NCBI GenBank assembly: GCA_944320995.1
Contig: CALUJQ010000006.1
Location: 1 to 64,000 of the forward strand
Direction: 5' to 3'
DNA from: an uncultured Barnesiella sp.
GTDB taxonomy: Bacteria > Bacteroidota > Bacteroidia > Bacteroidales > Barnesiellaceae
Length of the DNA: 64,000 bases
In this document: one piece after another, positions 18,658-27,552 of the stretch
Layout: the number at the start of each line of letters is the position of its first letter
How positions within the stretch are numbered: the stretch's first letter is position 1
The notes under the pieces: model-generated
What the model was told of the DNA's origin: nothing
The model's input: the letters and a program-made list of their open reading frames with translations, nothing else
Databases searched by the model: none
Position numbers and translations under genes: made by a program

Positions 18658-19344
18658 ATGCAACAAAGAATCAAAGAGATAAAACTCAAATTCAGGCAAG
18701 CGATGAATGGTGTCGTATCTCACCACATGAGAGAACAAGGTGCCCATTATAAAATAAACTTCGGCTTGACCCTACCGCTCCTGCGAAGAATAGCCCGCGA
18801 AACCCCTGCCGATGCACAACTGGCTTCAGCACTGTGGAACGACACGGCCGTGAGAGAATCGATGATGCTCGCCCCTATGGTCTATCCCGTCGAGGAATTT
18901 GGCGAAACGGACGCCAACCAATGGATAAGCGAAATGCCCAATACCGAAGTGGCCGACATCTGCTGCAAATACCTGTTCGCCCAACTCCCGTTTGCGGCAG
19001 AAAAGGCACTGACGTGGAGTCAGTCTGGCCCAATACTGCAACAATATACCGGACTTCAACTGGCCTCGGCCCGACTTATCGCCCACCCCGGTGAAGATGA
19101 AATCACCATTTTCAAATCAATCGCCGAAGTGGCCATACCCACAGTATTCGACCCCCATCACAATCTGGCATTCGCCGCCATCACGTTTTTGAAACAGGCC
19201 GTACATAATGACACCCTCTCGGAACACATTCTGCCTTTGTTGAAAGACCTTTCAAATGAAAACGACCGATACATCGACCTACTCGATGAACTAAACCAAG
19301 AGCGGGATTTATTCAAAGAATTATCGGTCGACGATTCCCGCTGA
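18658..19344 (+). CDS. DNA alkylation repair protein (AlkD-like HEAT repeats)
   Basis: 228 residues, mostly amphipathic helical pairs of HEAT type (for example LPLLRRIARETPADAQLASALWND and ESMMLAPMVYPVEEFGE). This matches the short AlkD-like family common in Bacteroidales, whose characterised relatives are monofunctional glycosylases for bulky or positively charged alkylated bases. I cannot confirm the catalytic Asp/Trp residues from reading alone. It stands alone after the DPP III terminator and before the Fur-family gene, which has its own promoter. Confidence 0.72.
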   Translation: MQQRIKEIKLKFRQAMNGVVSHHMREQGAHYKINFGLTLPLLRRIARETPADAQLASALWNDTAVRESMMLAPMVYPVEEFGETDANQWISEMPNTEVADICCKYLFAQLPFAAEKALTWSQSGPILQQYTGLQLASARLIAHPGEDEITIFKSIAEVAIPTVFDPHHNLAFAAITFLKQAVHNDTLSEHILPLLKDLSNENDRYIDLLDELNQERDLFKELSVDDSR

Positions 19345-19350
19345 ATTTGT

Positions 19351-19381
19351 TTTGCTTGTAATACAAAAATCGCTAAATTTG
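19351..19381 (+). promoter_or_regulatory. Promoter of the Fur-family gene and purA
   Basis: TTTG at 19351-19354, a 19-nt spacer and TAAATTTG at 19374-19381: an exact match to the Bacteroidetes consensus. The predicted start is about 12 nt before the ATG at 19400. Confidence 0.68.
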
Positions 19382-19399
19382 TAACATAGGTTTTTGACC

Positions 19400-19876
19400 A
19401 TGCCAGAAGAGAAGTCGAAAGAAACTGTAAAACAGTTGTTTATCCAATTTTTAGAAGCTCGGAAATTACGCAAAACTCCCGAGCGTTTCGCCATATTGGA
19501 AAAAATATACTCCACGACTCAACACTTCGACGTGGAAACCTTGTACGAAGCCATGATTCAAAACGGATATAGAGTGAGCAAAGCCACCGTTTACAATACG
19601 ATAGACCTATTGCTCGAAGCCAATTTGGTGCGCAAACACCAATTCGGCGGAAATCTGGCCCAGTACGAACGGGTGTATAACACCAACCACCACCACCTCA
19701 TCTGTGTAAAATGCGGGAAAGTGCGCGAAGTAAAAGACTTGGATTTAATGGAGACGCTAAATACCCGCAAATTCAACAAATTCAATACGTTGTATTACAC
19801 CCTGTATGTGTACGGCATTTGCAGCCGATGCAACAATAAAAACAAAAAAGGACAAACTAAACCCGAGAATAAATAA
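19400..19876 (+). CDS. Fur-family metal- or peroxide-responsive repressor
   Basis: 158 residues from the ATG at 19400; an upstream TTG two codons earlier is less likely. The N-terminal winged helix contains the family's RKTPERFAILEKIY and YRVSKATVYNTIDLLLE. The dimer domain has HHHLICVKCGKVREV and a second CxxC in GICSRCNNK, so the structural zinc site of Fur/PerR is complete. Which metal it senses cannot be told. It lies 31 nt upstream of purA and shares its promoter, an arrangement that could couple the regulator to purine synthesis without the regulator acting on it. Confidence 0.9.
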   Translation: MPEEKSKETVKQLFIQFLEARKLRKTPERFAILEKIYSTTQHFDVETLYEAMIQNGYRVSKATVYNTIDLLLEANLVRKHQFGGNLAQYERVYNTNHHHLICVKCGKVREVKDLDLMETLNTRKFNKFNTLYYTLYVYGICSRCNNKNKKGQTKPENK

Positions 19877-19907
19877 ACCGAGTCAAACGTTACATAACAT
19901 TCAAATT

Positions 19908-21176
19908 ATGAAAGTCGATGTTCTCTTAGGACTGCAATGGGGCGACGAAGGCAAAGGAAAAGTCGTTGATGTATTAACCCCCAATTATGATATTATCACT
20001 CGTTTCCAAGGGGGCCCCAATGCGGGACACACCTTGGAATTTAAAGGAGAGAAATATGTATTACGCTCCATTCCGTCGGGCATTTTCCAAGGAGGGAAAA
20101 TAAATATCATCGGGAATGGCGTTGTGTTGGACCCCGTTTTATTCAAAGAAGAAGCCGAAAGTTTGGCGGCAAGCGGACACGACCTCACACAATGTCTCTA
20201 CATCTCGAAAAAAGCTCACCTCATTTTGCCCACCCACCGCATTCTCGATGCGGCATACGAAGCGGCAAAAGGCAGTTCAAAGATAGGGACTACCGGTAAA
20301 GGCATCGGTCCCACCTACTCCGACAAGATCAGCCGGAACGGGGTTCGTGTAGGCGACATATTTCTCAACTTCAAGGAGATATATGCAACCGCAAAAGCGA
20401 AACACGAAAACATACTACGCTCGCTCAACTACGAATATAACATCGATGAACTGGAAGCCAAATGGTTCGAAGCCATCGAATATTTGAAGAAATTCCGGAT
20501 TATCGACAGCGAACATGTCATCAATAACTACCTCAAAGAGGGAAAATCGATTCTCGCCGAAGGAGCCCAAGGCACCATGCTCGATGTCGACTTCGGGTCT
20601 TATCCATTTGTCACCTCCTCAAATACCATCTGTGCCGGAGCATGTACCGGTTTAGGAATCGCCCCCAGCAAGATAGGTGAAGTCTATGGTATCTTCAAAG
20701 CCTATTGCACACGTGTAGGCAGCGGACCATTCCCCACAGAACTATTCGACGAGACAGGAAAAACCATACGGGCTATCGGTCACGAATACGGCGCGGTTAC
20801 CGGTCGGGAACGTCGTTGCGGCTGGATAGATTTAGTGGCATTGAAATATGCGATCATGATAGACGGCGTGACAAAACTGATCATGATGAAAAGCGATGTC
20901 CTCGATTCGTTCGAGACCATCAAAGCATGCGTCGCTTACCGGATAAACGGAGAAGAAGTCACCGAATTCCCCTATTCTATCGAAGAAAATATCGAACCGG
21001 TTTATGTAGAACTGCCGGGCTGGAAAACCGATATGACCAAGATTCACAGCGAAAAAGAGTTCCCCAAAGAATTCAACGACTATATCGCATTCTTGGAAAA
21101 AGAGCTGCAAGTTCCTATCCAAATCGTATCGGTAGGTCCCGATCGCGAACAAACGATTATCCTTTCCAATAAATAA
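19908..21176 (+). CDS. purA: Adenylosuccinate synthetase
   Basis: 422 residues from the ATG at 19908. A GTG 102 nt upstream opens a longer frame overlapping the Fur gene, but that extension is not family-like. The enzyme converts IMP and aspartate to adenylosuccinate with GTP. The N-terminal P-loop-like GLQWGDEGKGKVVD, the IMP loop GPNAGHTLEF, GTTGKGIGPTYSDK, EGAQGTMLDVDFG and VTGRERRCGWIDL are all family signatures. Confidence 0.96.
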   Translation: MKVDVLLGLQWGDEGKGKVVDVLTPNYDIITRFQGGPNAGHTLEFKGEKYVLRSIPSGIFQGGKINIIGNGVVLDPVLFKEEAESLAASGHDLTQCLYISKKAHLILPTHRILDAAYEAAKGSSKIGTTGKGIGPTYSDKISRNGVRVGDIFLNFKEIYATAKAKHENILRSLNYEYNIDELEAKWFEAIEYLKKFRIIDSEHVINNYLKEGKSILAEGAQGTMLDVDFGSYPFVTSSNTICAGACTGLGIAPSKIGEVYGIFKAYCTRVGSGPFPTELFDETGKTIRAIGHEYGAVTGRERRCGWIDLVALKYAIMIDGVTKLIMMKSDVLDSFETIKACVAYRINGEEVTEFPYSIEENIEPVYVELPGWKTDMTKIHSEKEFPKEFNDYIAFLEKELQVPIQIVSVGPDREQTIILSNK

Positions 21177-21192
21177 CCTAAAATTTATTACT

Positions 21193-22437
21193 ATGGCAAA
21201 AATTAAACCATTCAAAGGGATACGTCCCCCGAAAAATCTTGTTGAACAAGTGGCGTCGCGTCCCTACGATGTATTGAACTCCGAAGAAGCTCGTCAAGAA
21301 GCAGAAGGCAACGAGAAATCGCTTTACCACATTATCAAACCCGAAATCGATTTTGCGCCCGGGACCGACGAGCATAGCCCCGAAGTTTATCACAAGGCTG
21401 TCGAGAACTTCAACATGTTCCAAGAAAAAGGTTGGTTGGTACAAGACAACAAAGAACATTATTATATCTACGCCCAAACCATGAACGGGCATACCCAATA
21501 CGGACTGGTCGTAGGTGCAAATGTCGAAGACTACATGTCGGGTGTTATTAAAAAACACGAATTGACACGTCGTGACAAAGAAGAAGACCGCATGAAACAT
21601 GTCCGTATCAACAATGCCAATATCGAACCTGTATTCTTTGCCTATCCCGATAACGCCGAACTCGATGCGATCATTCAAAAAGAGACAGCCGTTGCTCCCG
21701 AATATGATTTTGTCGCACCCGATGGTTTCGGGCATCACTTTTGGGTAATCAACGACGAGAAAACGATTGCCCGAATCACCGAGATTTTTGCTCAAATCCC
21801 CAGCCTATACATTGCCGACGGGCATCACCGCACGGCAGCCGCCGCATTGGTCGGGAACGAGAAGGCCCAACAAAATGCCAATCACCGCGGAGACGAGGAA
21901 TACAACTATTTCTTAGCCGTATGTTTTCCCGCCTCACAACTCAAAATCATCGACTATAACCGGGTTGTCAAGGATTTGAACGGATTGACTCCGGCCCAAT
22001 TTATCGAAAAACTAACCGAGAATTTCATCGTCGAGGAGAAAGGCTCGCAAATATACAAGCCGGAGAAACTGCACAACTTCTCACTCTATATCGACGGGAA
22101 ATGGTATTCATTAACCGCCAAGGAAGGAACCTACGACGACAATGACCCTATCGGGGTACTCGACGTAACCATATCTTCCGATTTGATTCTCAGAGATATT
22201 TTGGGAATCATCGACTTGCGTTCCGACAAACGTATTGATTTCGTAGGTGGCATACGCGGCCTCGAAGAGTTGAAACGCCGGGTAGATAGCGGAGAAATGA
22301 AAATGGCCTTGGCCCTCTACCCCGTATCGATGAAGCAATTGATGGATATTGCCGATACAGGCAATATCATGCCTCCCAAAACCACGTGGTTCGAACCTAA
22401 ACTGAGGTCGGGACTCATCATTCACAAACTGGATTGA
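21193..22437 (+). CDS. DUF1015 family protein
   Basis: 414 residues, full length for the family. Recognisable segments are PFKGIRPPKNLVEQVASRPYDV at the start, the middle IADGHHRTAAAA with its conserved acidic-histidine cluster, and FVGGIRGLEELKRRV near the end. The molecular function of the family is not established; in many Bacteroidales it travels with serine-biosynthesis genes. Here it lies 16 nt after purA, in the same direction, and ends at a long hairpin. No signal peptide, so cytoplasmic. Confidence 0.85.
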   Translation: MAKIKPFKGIRPPKNLVEQVASRPYDVLNSEEARQEAEGNEKSLYHIIKPEIDFAPGTDEHSPEVYHKAVENFNMFQEKGWLVQDNKEHYYIYAQTMNGHTQYGLVVGANVEDYMSGVIKKHELTRRDKEEDRMKHVRINNANIEPVFFAYPDNAELDAIIQKETAVAPEYDFVAPDGFGHHFWVINDEKTIARITEIFAQIPSLYIADGHHRTAAAALVGNEKAQQNANHRGDEEYNYFLAVCFPASQLKIIDYNRVVKDLNGLTPAQFIEKLTENFIVEEKGSQIYKPEKLHNFSLYIDGKWYSLTAKEGTYDDNDPIGVLDVTISSDLILRDILGIIDLRSDKRIDFVGGIRGLEELKRRVDSGEMKMALALYPVSMKQLMDIADTGNIMPPKTTWFEPKLRSGLIIHKLD

Positions 22438-22460
22438 GAATAGAACCAAACACCCCGTAT

Positions 22461-22516
22461 ATATAGCGGTTCTTTGGGATAATATTATTTAACAAAGAAC
22501 TGCTATATTATTTTTT
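22461..22516 (+). terminator. Terminator after the purA-DUF1015 operon
   Basis: 16-bp stem with one G-U pair (22461-22476 with 22493-22508) followed by TTA and six T residues to 22516. Confidence 0.82.
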
Positions 22517-22534
22517 ATCCCATGCAGCAAAAAA

Positions 22535-22576
22535 GGCCTTGATTGCATCTATTATTAGGTAGATGTAATTCAGGCC
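22535..22576 (+). promoter_or_regulatory. Second hairpin, just before the ECF sigma start
   Basis: Arms 22535-22551 and 22560-22576 can form a 17-bp RNA stem with one mismatch and two G-U pairs and an 8-nt loop. It ends 13 nt before the sigma-factor ATG, so it would place the translation start region directly next to a strong structure. It has no T-run, which argues against a terminator. Confidence 0.45.
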
Positions 22577-22589
22577 GAGCAAAATCGGT

Positions 22590-23117
22590 ATGAATGAAAA
22601 AAAGCTGATAGAAGCCTGTAAAAACAACGACGCCTCAGCGCAAAAGTTACTTTATGAGACTTTTGCGCGTAAAATGATGTCGGTATGTCTGCGATATGCC
22701 GATAGCCGCGAGATGGCAGAGGATTTTTTACAAGAAGGGTTCATCAAAGTTTTTTCTTCCATACAGAGTTACAACTACGAGGGTTCTTTCGAAGGTTGGA
22801 TGCGACGGGTTTTTGTGAACACGGCATTGGAATCGCTACGTAAAAACGACCTGTTACGAAACGGGATCGGTTTAGACTCCTTAGATCCGCAACAAGAGGC
22901 GGATTACTCGGCTGTGGATAAAATCTCGGCCGACGAGCTCATGGAACTTATCGCACAATTACCATCGGGATTTCGAACGGTTTTCAATATGTTTGCAGTC
23001 GAAGGATATTCGCACAAAGAAATAGCCCAAGCGTTGAACATCACCGAAAGCACATCGAGATCGCAATATACCCGAGCTAAAAAGTTGCTTCAAAAGTGGA
23101 TCAACGAATTGGAATAA
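22590..23117 (+). CDS. ECF-type RNA polymerase sigma factor
   Basis: 175 residues. Region 2 (about 12-80: ETFARKMMSVCLRYADSREMAEDFLQEGFIKVF) and region 4 (about 125-175: LPSGFRTVFNMFAVEGYSHKEIAQALNITESTSRSQ) are present with a short linker, and there is no region 3, the definition of an ECF sigma. It starts the cluster sigma / membrane barrel protein / NigD-like lipoprotein. The next gene has a short cytoplasmic head and one membrane helix and could act as its anti-sigma partner. A hairpin lies immediately upstream. Confidence 0.9.
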   Translation: MNEKKLIEACKNNDASAQKLLYETFARKMMSVCLRYADSREMAEDFLQEGFIKVFSSIQSYNYEGSFEGWMRRVFVNTALESLRKNDLLRNGIGLDSLDPQQEADYSAVDKISADELMELIAQLPSGFRTVFNMFAVEGYSHKEIAQALNITESTSRSQYTRAKKLLQKWINELE

Positions 23118-23138
23118 ATAATTAAGAGATAGGAATAA

Positions 23139-24332
23139 ATGATCGACGATCAGAAATTTGAAAAAGCAATACGCGCAAAGCTGGAATCGCATGAATCTCC
23201 CGTAAGAGATGACATGTGGGCCGCTATTGAAGCAAAATTGCCTCAAAGTACCGTTACGAAAAAGGTAGCGCTGTATCGTCGCATCTTATGGTACTCGGCC
23301 GCAGCCGTTGCGGCAGGTGTCGTTGCGACCATCATCTTGTGGCCGTCGCCCGAACAAGTAATGCAATCACCTCTCGTAACCGACGAAACTGTCGAGGTTA
23401 AAACCACACAACCCGAAAGCGTGCAGCCCCATGAGTGGATAACCGCCGCAGAAAAAACACCTCGGAAAGAACAACTGTCGATTTCGCCCACAGAAGAAAT
23501 GAGGGAACCGATTGCACAAGTGCAATCGGAACCAGTAGCTGCCGTCGCAACACCCTCGGTCGAAAAAACGACCGAAAATGACCAGCTCGACAATCCAACA
23601 CAAGCGTCCCAAGAGACCGAGGCTTATCGACGGGAAATGGAGGCCTTCGAAAAAGCCGGCAAAGAATTGAAAGAGGCAAAGTGGACAGATGAGACTCCCA
23701 TAAAAAAGAGACAAGGGAACAATGGAATAAGAGTGGGACTCATGGCCTCAAACTCGACATCGGGGAACAGCAAAAACTCGGCGACAGCCGTACGCACGAA
23801 AAACCCGTTATTAATGTCGCGTCGTGATCCGGTTTATAAATTTGACCACAGCATACCTCTTTCGGTGGGACTCACCGCCTCGAAAGGTTTTGCCAAGAAC
23901 TGGGAAATCGAATCGGGAGTTGTATATACCTATCTATACTCCAAATACCGTTCGACCAATGGAAACGGTAGCCAAGAGTTGCATTATTTGGGAGTCCCCA
24001 TCGACATTATTTACCGATTTGCTCGCATTAAACGAGCCTCATTCTATGCCGCTGTCGGAGGACAAGCCGACTTTTACCTTACCGGGCGACAGAAAGACGA
24101 AGGTTATGATGAAGGAATTTCGGGCTCGGGATACAAAAAACTCGAACACGAGAACGTCCAATTCTCCGTACATGCCAACGTAGGAGCTGCACTCACGCTA
24201 TACAAGCAACTCGAACTCTATTTAGAGCCTCACGTTGCATACTATATCGAAAACAATTCGAGCATTCACAATATATGGAAAGACAAACCATTTAATTTCG
24301 GATTGACTTTGGGTTTAAGAACAGGATTTTAA
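23139..24332 (+). CDS. Single-pass protein with a C-terminal beta-barrel-like domain; possible anti-sigma partner
   Basis: 397 residues. A 48-residue N-terminal head (charged, with DDMWAAIEAKL) precedes one transmembrane helix (about 49-68), then a Thr/Glu/Pro-rich low-complexity linker (about 70-200). The last 180 residues alternate in beta-strands and Gly turns, with a terminal strand NFGLTLGLRTGF. There is no cleavable Sec signal. Such proteins often follow ECF sigma genes in Bacteroidetes. The head and helix suggest an anti-sigma-like inner-membrane position, while the C-terminal region looks like outer-membrane barrel proteins. These two indications conflict, so location is uncertain. 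It starts 21 nt after the sigma gene. Confidence 0.72.
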   Translation: MIDDQKFEKAIRAKLESHESPVRDDMWAAIEAKLPQSTVTKKVALYRRILWYSAAAVAAGVVATIILWPSPEQVMQSPLVTDETVEVKTTQPESVQPHEWITAAEKTPRKEQLSISPTEEMREPIAQVQSEPVAAVATPSVEKTTENDQLDNPTQASQETEAYRREMEAFEKAGKELKEAKWTDETPIKKRQGNNGIRVGLMASNSTSGNSKNSATAVRTKNPLLMSRRDPVYKFDHSIPLSVGLTASKGFAKNWEIESGVVYTYLYSKYRSTNGNGSQELHYLGVPIDIIYRFARIKRASFYAAVGGQADFYLTGRQKDEGYDEGISGSGYKKLEHENVQFSVHANVGAALTLYKQLELYLEPHVAYYIENNSSIHNIWKDKPFNFGLTLGLRTGF

Positions 24333-24366
24333 TAACTAATCATTCACACATTAGAAACGAACAACA

Positions 24367-25095
24367 ATGAAAGTACTGAAATTTGTATCTGTTTTATGTT
24401 TATTTTGCGGCATGTTATCATTATCGAGCTGTTTAGGTGACGGCGGAAATACATTATCGGTATATTCCACCGGCAGCATCTTCAAAACAGAAACAGGAAC
24501 CTCCTATATGTATATCGACCGTGCAGGCATATCGGTGACCAGCGCAGAACTACAAAGCGAAGATTTTTCAGAGGGCGACAGATTATTGGCATCGACAACT
24601 GTCGATTTTGACAATCAAGGGACACAATTAGCAAGCTATATATACAATGCCACAATCTCGGGAATACACCAATTCGATTGTGTCGATTGCATATCAGACC
24701 CATCGGTATCGACATTCGTGAGCGACACACTGCCTACGCTATACACGATAGAACCGTTTATCAACTACCGCATAGACGATACGATACTGACATTTGCATA
24801 TATCAAATACGACGTGGAAAGCGGTGAAGACGGCTCGTTAAAACTCGTCCAACCAAAAGCCTACAATGCGGAAGCGAAAACAGACACGCTCTACCTCGTT
24901 TATGACAAGAAAAATGCTAAAAATTCTAAGACCTCGGACTATATATCATTCAAATTGCCTCAATATCCGCTCGATACCGATATAAATGTTGTCATCAGAT
25001 ACCATGCCGAGACTTCCAATATCACGACTTTGAGCGGAGACGAAACCAGCAAATATTTCTCGTTTACTTATAATCGTCCAGAATCTTTGAACTAA
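24367..25095 (+). CDS. NigD-like lipoprotein
   Basis: 242 residues with a lipoprotein signal (LSLSSCLGD, lipobox Cys near residue 22). The remainder is two beta-rich domains with YSTGSIFKTETGTSYMY and a closing NVVIRYHAE...FSFTYNRPE, resembling the NigD-like N- and C-terminal domain family of Bacteroidales. The family was first noted in a bacteriocin region, but its function is unresolved and most members are not tied to bacteriocins. It follows the barrel gene by 34 nt in the sigma cluster and ends at a terminator. Confidence 0.6.
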   Translation: MKVLKFVSVLCLFCGMLSLSSCLGDGGNTLSVYSTGSIFKTETGTSYMYIDRAGISVTSAELQSEDFSEGDRLLASTTVDFDNQGTQLASYIYNATISGIHQFDCVDCISDPSVSTFVSDTLPTLYTIEPFINYRIDDTILTFAYIKYDVESGEDGSLKLVQPKAYNAEAKTDTLYLVYDKKNAKNSKTSDYISFKLPQYPLDTDINVVIRYHAETSNITTLSGDETSKYFSFTYNRPESLN

Positions 25096-25147
25096 ATAAC
25101 GAACCAACAAAGGAACTTTTATTTTTGATGTTTATAATTTCAGACGG

Positions 25148-25177
25148 GGGGTGTCCGTGAGGATACCTCTTTTTTTA
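25148..25177 (+). terminator. Terminator of the ECF sigma cluster
   Basis: 9-bp stem including two G-U pairs (25148-25156 with 25161-25169, GTGA loop) followed by a T-run to 25177. Confidence 0.75.
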
Positions 25178-25201
25178 TGCTCCACTCCTATCGAACTCCA
25201 C

Positions 25202-25232
25202 TTGCAAAAACAGCAAAATAATATTACCTTTG
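25202..25232 (+). promoter_or_regulatory. Promoter of the SGNH esterase gene
   Basis: TTG at 25202-25204, a 20-nt spacer and TACCTTTG at 25225-25232, 31 nt before the ATG. Confidence 0.62.
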
Positions 25233-25263
25233 CCAAAAAATAATACTTATTCAAGAAAAAGCG

Positions 25264-26361
25264 ATGAAAAGAGTTTGTACATCAATCAACTTCATTCTTT
25301 GGGCAATAGCCGCCACCTTCGCAGCAACCCTCCCCCTGCAAGGCGAGTTCATAAGTCCTTCTCACCAATATATTCAATACATAGGTCGCGTAAATTTCAA
25401 AAATCCGGAGGCTCCCAGTTTCAATTACCCCGGGGTACAGATACAAGCGGTATTCGAAGGCACGTCCCTGAAAATGTATGCCAAACCCATGAGCGGATAT
25501 TTCATGGTAACAATCGACAATACGACACCTTTCAAAGTGTCGTTCAACTCGCCGACCGATTCGATCGTCACACTGGCTGCGGCATTGAGCGATACGACGC
25601 ATACCGTAAATATCATGAACGTTATCGAAGCGTTTCACCGTCAACCCGAATTCAAGGGATTCCTGCTCGATAAAGGGAAAACATTGGTCGCTCCGCCTGC
25701 CATGCCACAACGCAAAATTGAATTTATCGGAAACTCCATTACCTGCGGTTACGGAATAGAGAGCATCGATTCCGCCGACCCTTTTACCGAAGAGACCGAA
25801 AACCACTATTACACCTATGCGGCCATTACGGCTCGCAACCTCAATGCTCAACACTATGCCATAGCTCGCAGCGGAATAGGCATTTACCGTAATTTCAACG
25901 GGCCAAGCGAAGGAAGTCGCGATTGTATGCCGGCCATGTATAACCAAACTTTATTCAACGATTCTACTGAAATTTGGGATTTCTCCCGATATACCCCCGA
26001 CGTAGTTTGTATCAACCTCGGCACAAACGACACCAGTACTCCGGGATATGACGTTGACCGATTGTACAACGCTTACGCCAACTTTCTCAAAACCATACGT
26101 CATAACTATCCTCAAGCTAAAATCGTATTGCTTACCGGCAGTATGCTCAACGGAGAATCGCTCTCGGTAGTCAAGAAAACGCTCGACAAACTTACTGAGG
26201 CTCTGCACAAAGCGGGCGACCGAGAAGTATATCGGTTCGACATGACTCCTCAAACCGGCGATTTAGGATATGGCGCAAGTTGGCATCCCAGCCTATTGCA
26301 ACAACAGCGTATGGCCGACGAATTGACCCCCTACCTGCGAAACCTCATGGGTTGGGATTAA
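25264..26361 (+). CDS. SGNH-fold esterase, carbohydrate esterase family 2-like
   Basis: 365 residues. A signal-like hydrophobic N-terminus (about 1-25) leads to a beta-sandwich domain (about 35-125: QYIGRVNFKNPEAPSFNYPG) resembling the CE2 N-terminal domain. The SGNH hydrolase follows: block I with catalytic serine in FIGNSITCGYG (about 160), block III INLGTNDTS (about 258) and the catalytic histidine in SWHPS (about 340). CE2 enzymes deacetylate xylan or other acetylated glycans in the periplasm or outside the cell. Substrate is not known. It is monocistronic, converging on the polysaccharide locus at a shared terminator. Confidence 0.85.
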   Translation: MKRVCTSINFILWAIAATFAATLPLQGEFISPSHQYIQYIGRVNFKNPEAPSFNYPGVQIQAVFEGTSLKMYAKPMSGYFMVTIDNTTPFKVSFNSPTDSIVTLAAALSDTTHTVNIMNVIEAFHRQPEFKGFLLDKGKTLVAPPAMPQRKIEFIGNSITCGYGIESIDSADPFTEETENHYYTYAAITARNLNAQHYAIARSGIGIYRNFNGPSEGSRDCMPAMYNQTLFNDSTEIWDFSRYTPDVVCINLGTNDTSTPGYDVDRLYNAYANFLKTIRHNYPQAKIVLLTGSMLNGESLSVVKKTLDKLTEALHKAGDREVYRFDMTPQTGDLGYGASWHPSLLQQQRMADELTPYLRNLMGWD

Positions 26362-26385
26362 TCTCCGCAAAAGATAAACAACAAT

Positions 26386-26433
26386 AAAAAGGGAATGCCC
26401 CGAAGAGAAAAATTCTTCGGGGCATTCCCTTTT
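26386..26433. terminator. Bidirectional terminator between the esterase gene and the polysaccharide locus
   Basis: Long perfect stem (about 20 bp, 26386-26406 with 26414-26433) with A- and T-runs on either side, so it works for both converging transcripts. Confidence 0.9.
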
Positions 26434-26454
26434 ATCAATTAAAAACATCTCTTA

Positions 26455-27543
26455 TTATCGGAACATCTCGGCATGGTCGGCAATATACCAGTCGTACATC
26501 TTTTGTACACCCTCTTCAATCTCAATTTTATGGTGCCAACCCAGAGCATGTAACTTGGAAACATCGGTAAGTTTGCGCATCGTACCGTCGGGTTTCTCGG
26601 GATTAAATCGAATCTCGCCTTTGTAGCCCACAACCTCTTGAATGCGGTGTGCCAGTGCGGCGATGGTTATCTCCTTACCGGTACCGATATTTATATGACA
26701 ATTCCGTACCTCGGGATTATCCCCTTTCACATCGGCAAAATCGACATGCTCGAGTATATAGACCGATGCATCAGCCATCTCCTCGCTCCACAAAAATTCG
26801 CGTAACGGTTTACCCGTTCCCCACAATTCGACATAATCGGGATAGATACCATATTTGCCCAACACGGTAAGAATAGCCTCGTCCGATGCTGTTCCATCGA
26901 CACCCTCTACAGGGCGCAACGACAAATCCTTGCGCACGGAATCCCAATCATTTTGCATCAAACATTTGCCCAAATGGATTTTCCGGATCATCGCCGGCAA
27001 TACGTGACTACGCTCTAAATGGAAATTATCATTAGGCCCGTATAAGTTGGTCGGCATGACGGCTATGTAGTTGGTACTGTATTGCAAATTGAAACTTTCG
27101 CACATTTTCAATCCGGCAATTTTGGCAATGGCATACGGTTCGTTGGTGTATTCCAACGGCGAAGTCAACAAAGCATCTTCTTTCATCGGTTGATGGGCAT
27201 CTCGCGGATAGATGCAAGTACTACCCAAAAAGAGCAACTTTTTCACCCCGTGACGAAAACTCTCGCCAATCACGTTTTGCTGAATCTGCAAATTTTGATA
27301 AATGAAATCGGCTCGATAGATACTGTTCGCCATAATGCCGCCAACATGTGCAGCAGCAAGAATTACATACTCGGGTTGCTCCTCGTCGAAGAAACGCTTC
27401 ACAGCAACCCCGTCGAGTAAATCGAGTTCCTTGTGCGAACGACCTACCAAACGAGTATATCCCTTTTCCTGTAAGTTCTTCCAAATGGCCGATCCCACCA
27501 ATCCGTGATGGCCGGCCACATATATTTTGGCATCTTTTTCCAT
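26455..27543 (-). CDS. fcl: GDP-L-fucose synthase
   Basis: 362 residues, the longer Bacteroidales form. It epimerises and reduces GDP-4-keto-6-deoxymannose to GDP-L-fucose. The Rossmann motif GHHGLVGSAIWKNL is at the start; the catalytic region carries FLGSTCIYP (Ser), then NEPYAIAKIAG with the Tyr-x3-Lys pair. An insertion of about 40 residues around 195-240 (LSLRPVEGVDGTASDEAIL) accounts for the extra length. It is the last gene of the locus and makes the fucose donor from the product of gmd; the two genes are separated by one acyltransferase gene. Confidence 0.94.
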   Translation of the reverse strand: MEKDAKIYVAGHHGLVGSAIWKNLQEKGYTRLVGRSHKELDLLDGVAVKRFFDEEQPEYVILAAAHVGGIMANSIYRADFIYQNLQIQQNVIGESFRHGVKKLLFLGSTCIYPRDAHQPMKEDALLTSPLEYTNEPYAIAKIAGLKMCESFNLQYSTNYIAVMPTNLYGPNDNFHLERSHVLPAMIRKIHLGKCLMQNDWDSVRKDLSLRPVEGVDGTASDEAILTVLGKYGIYPDYVELWGTGKPLREFLWSEEMADASVYILEHVDFADVKGDNPEVRNCHINIGTGKEITIAALAHRIQEVVGYKGEIRFNPEKPDGTMRKLTDVSKLHALGWHHKIEIEEGVQKMYDWYIADHAEMFR

Positions 27544-27552
27544 GATAAATTA

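Noticed and set aside
19806..19907. Upstream extension of purA from a GTG
   Set aside because: It overlaps the Fur-family gene and encodes no PurA-like sequence; the ATG at 19908 gives the normal N-terminus.
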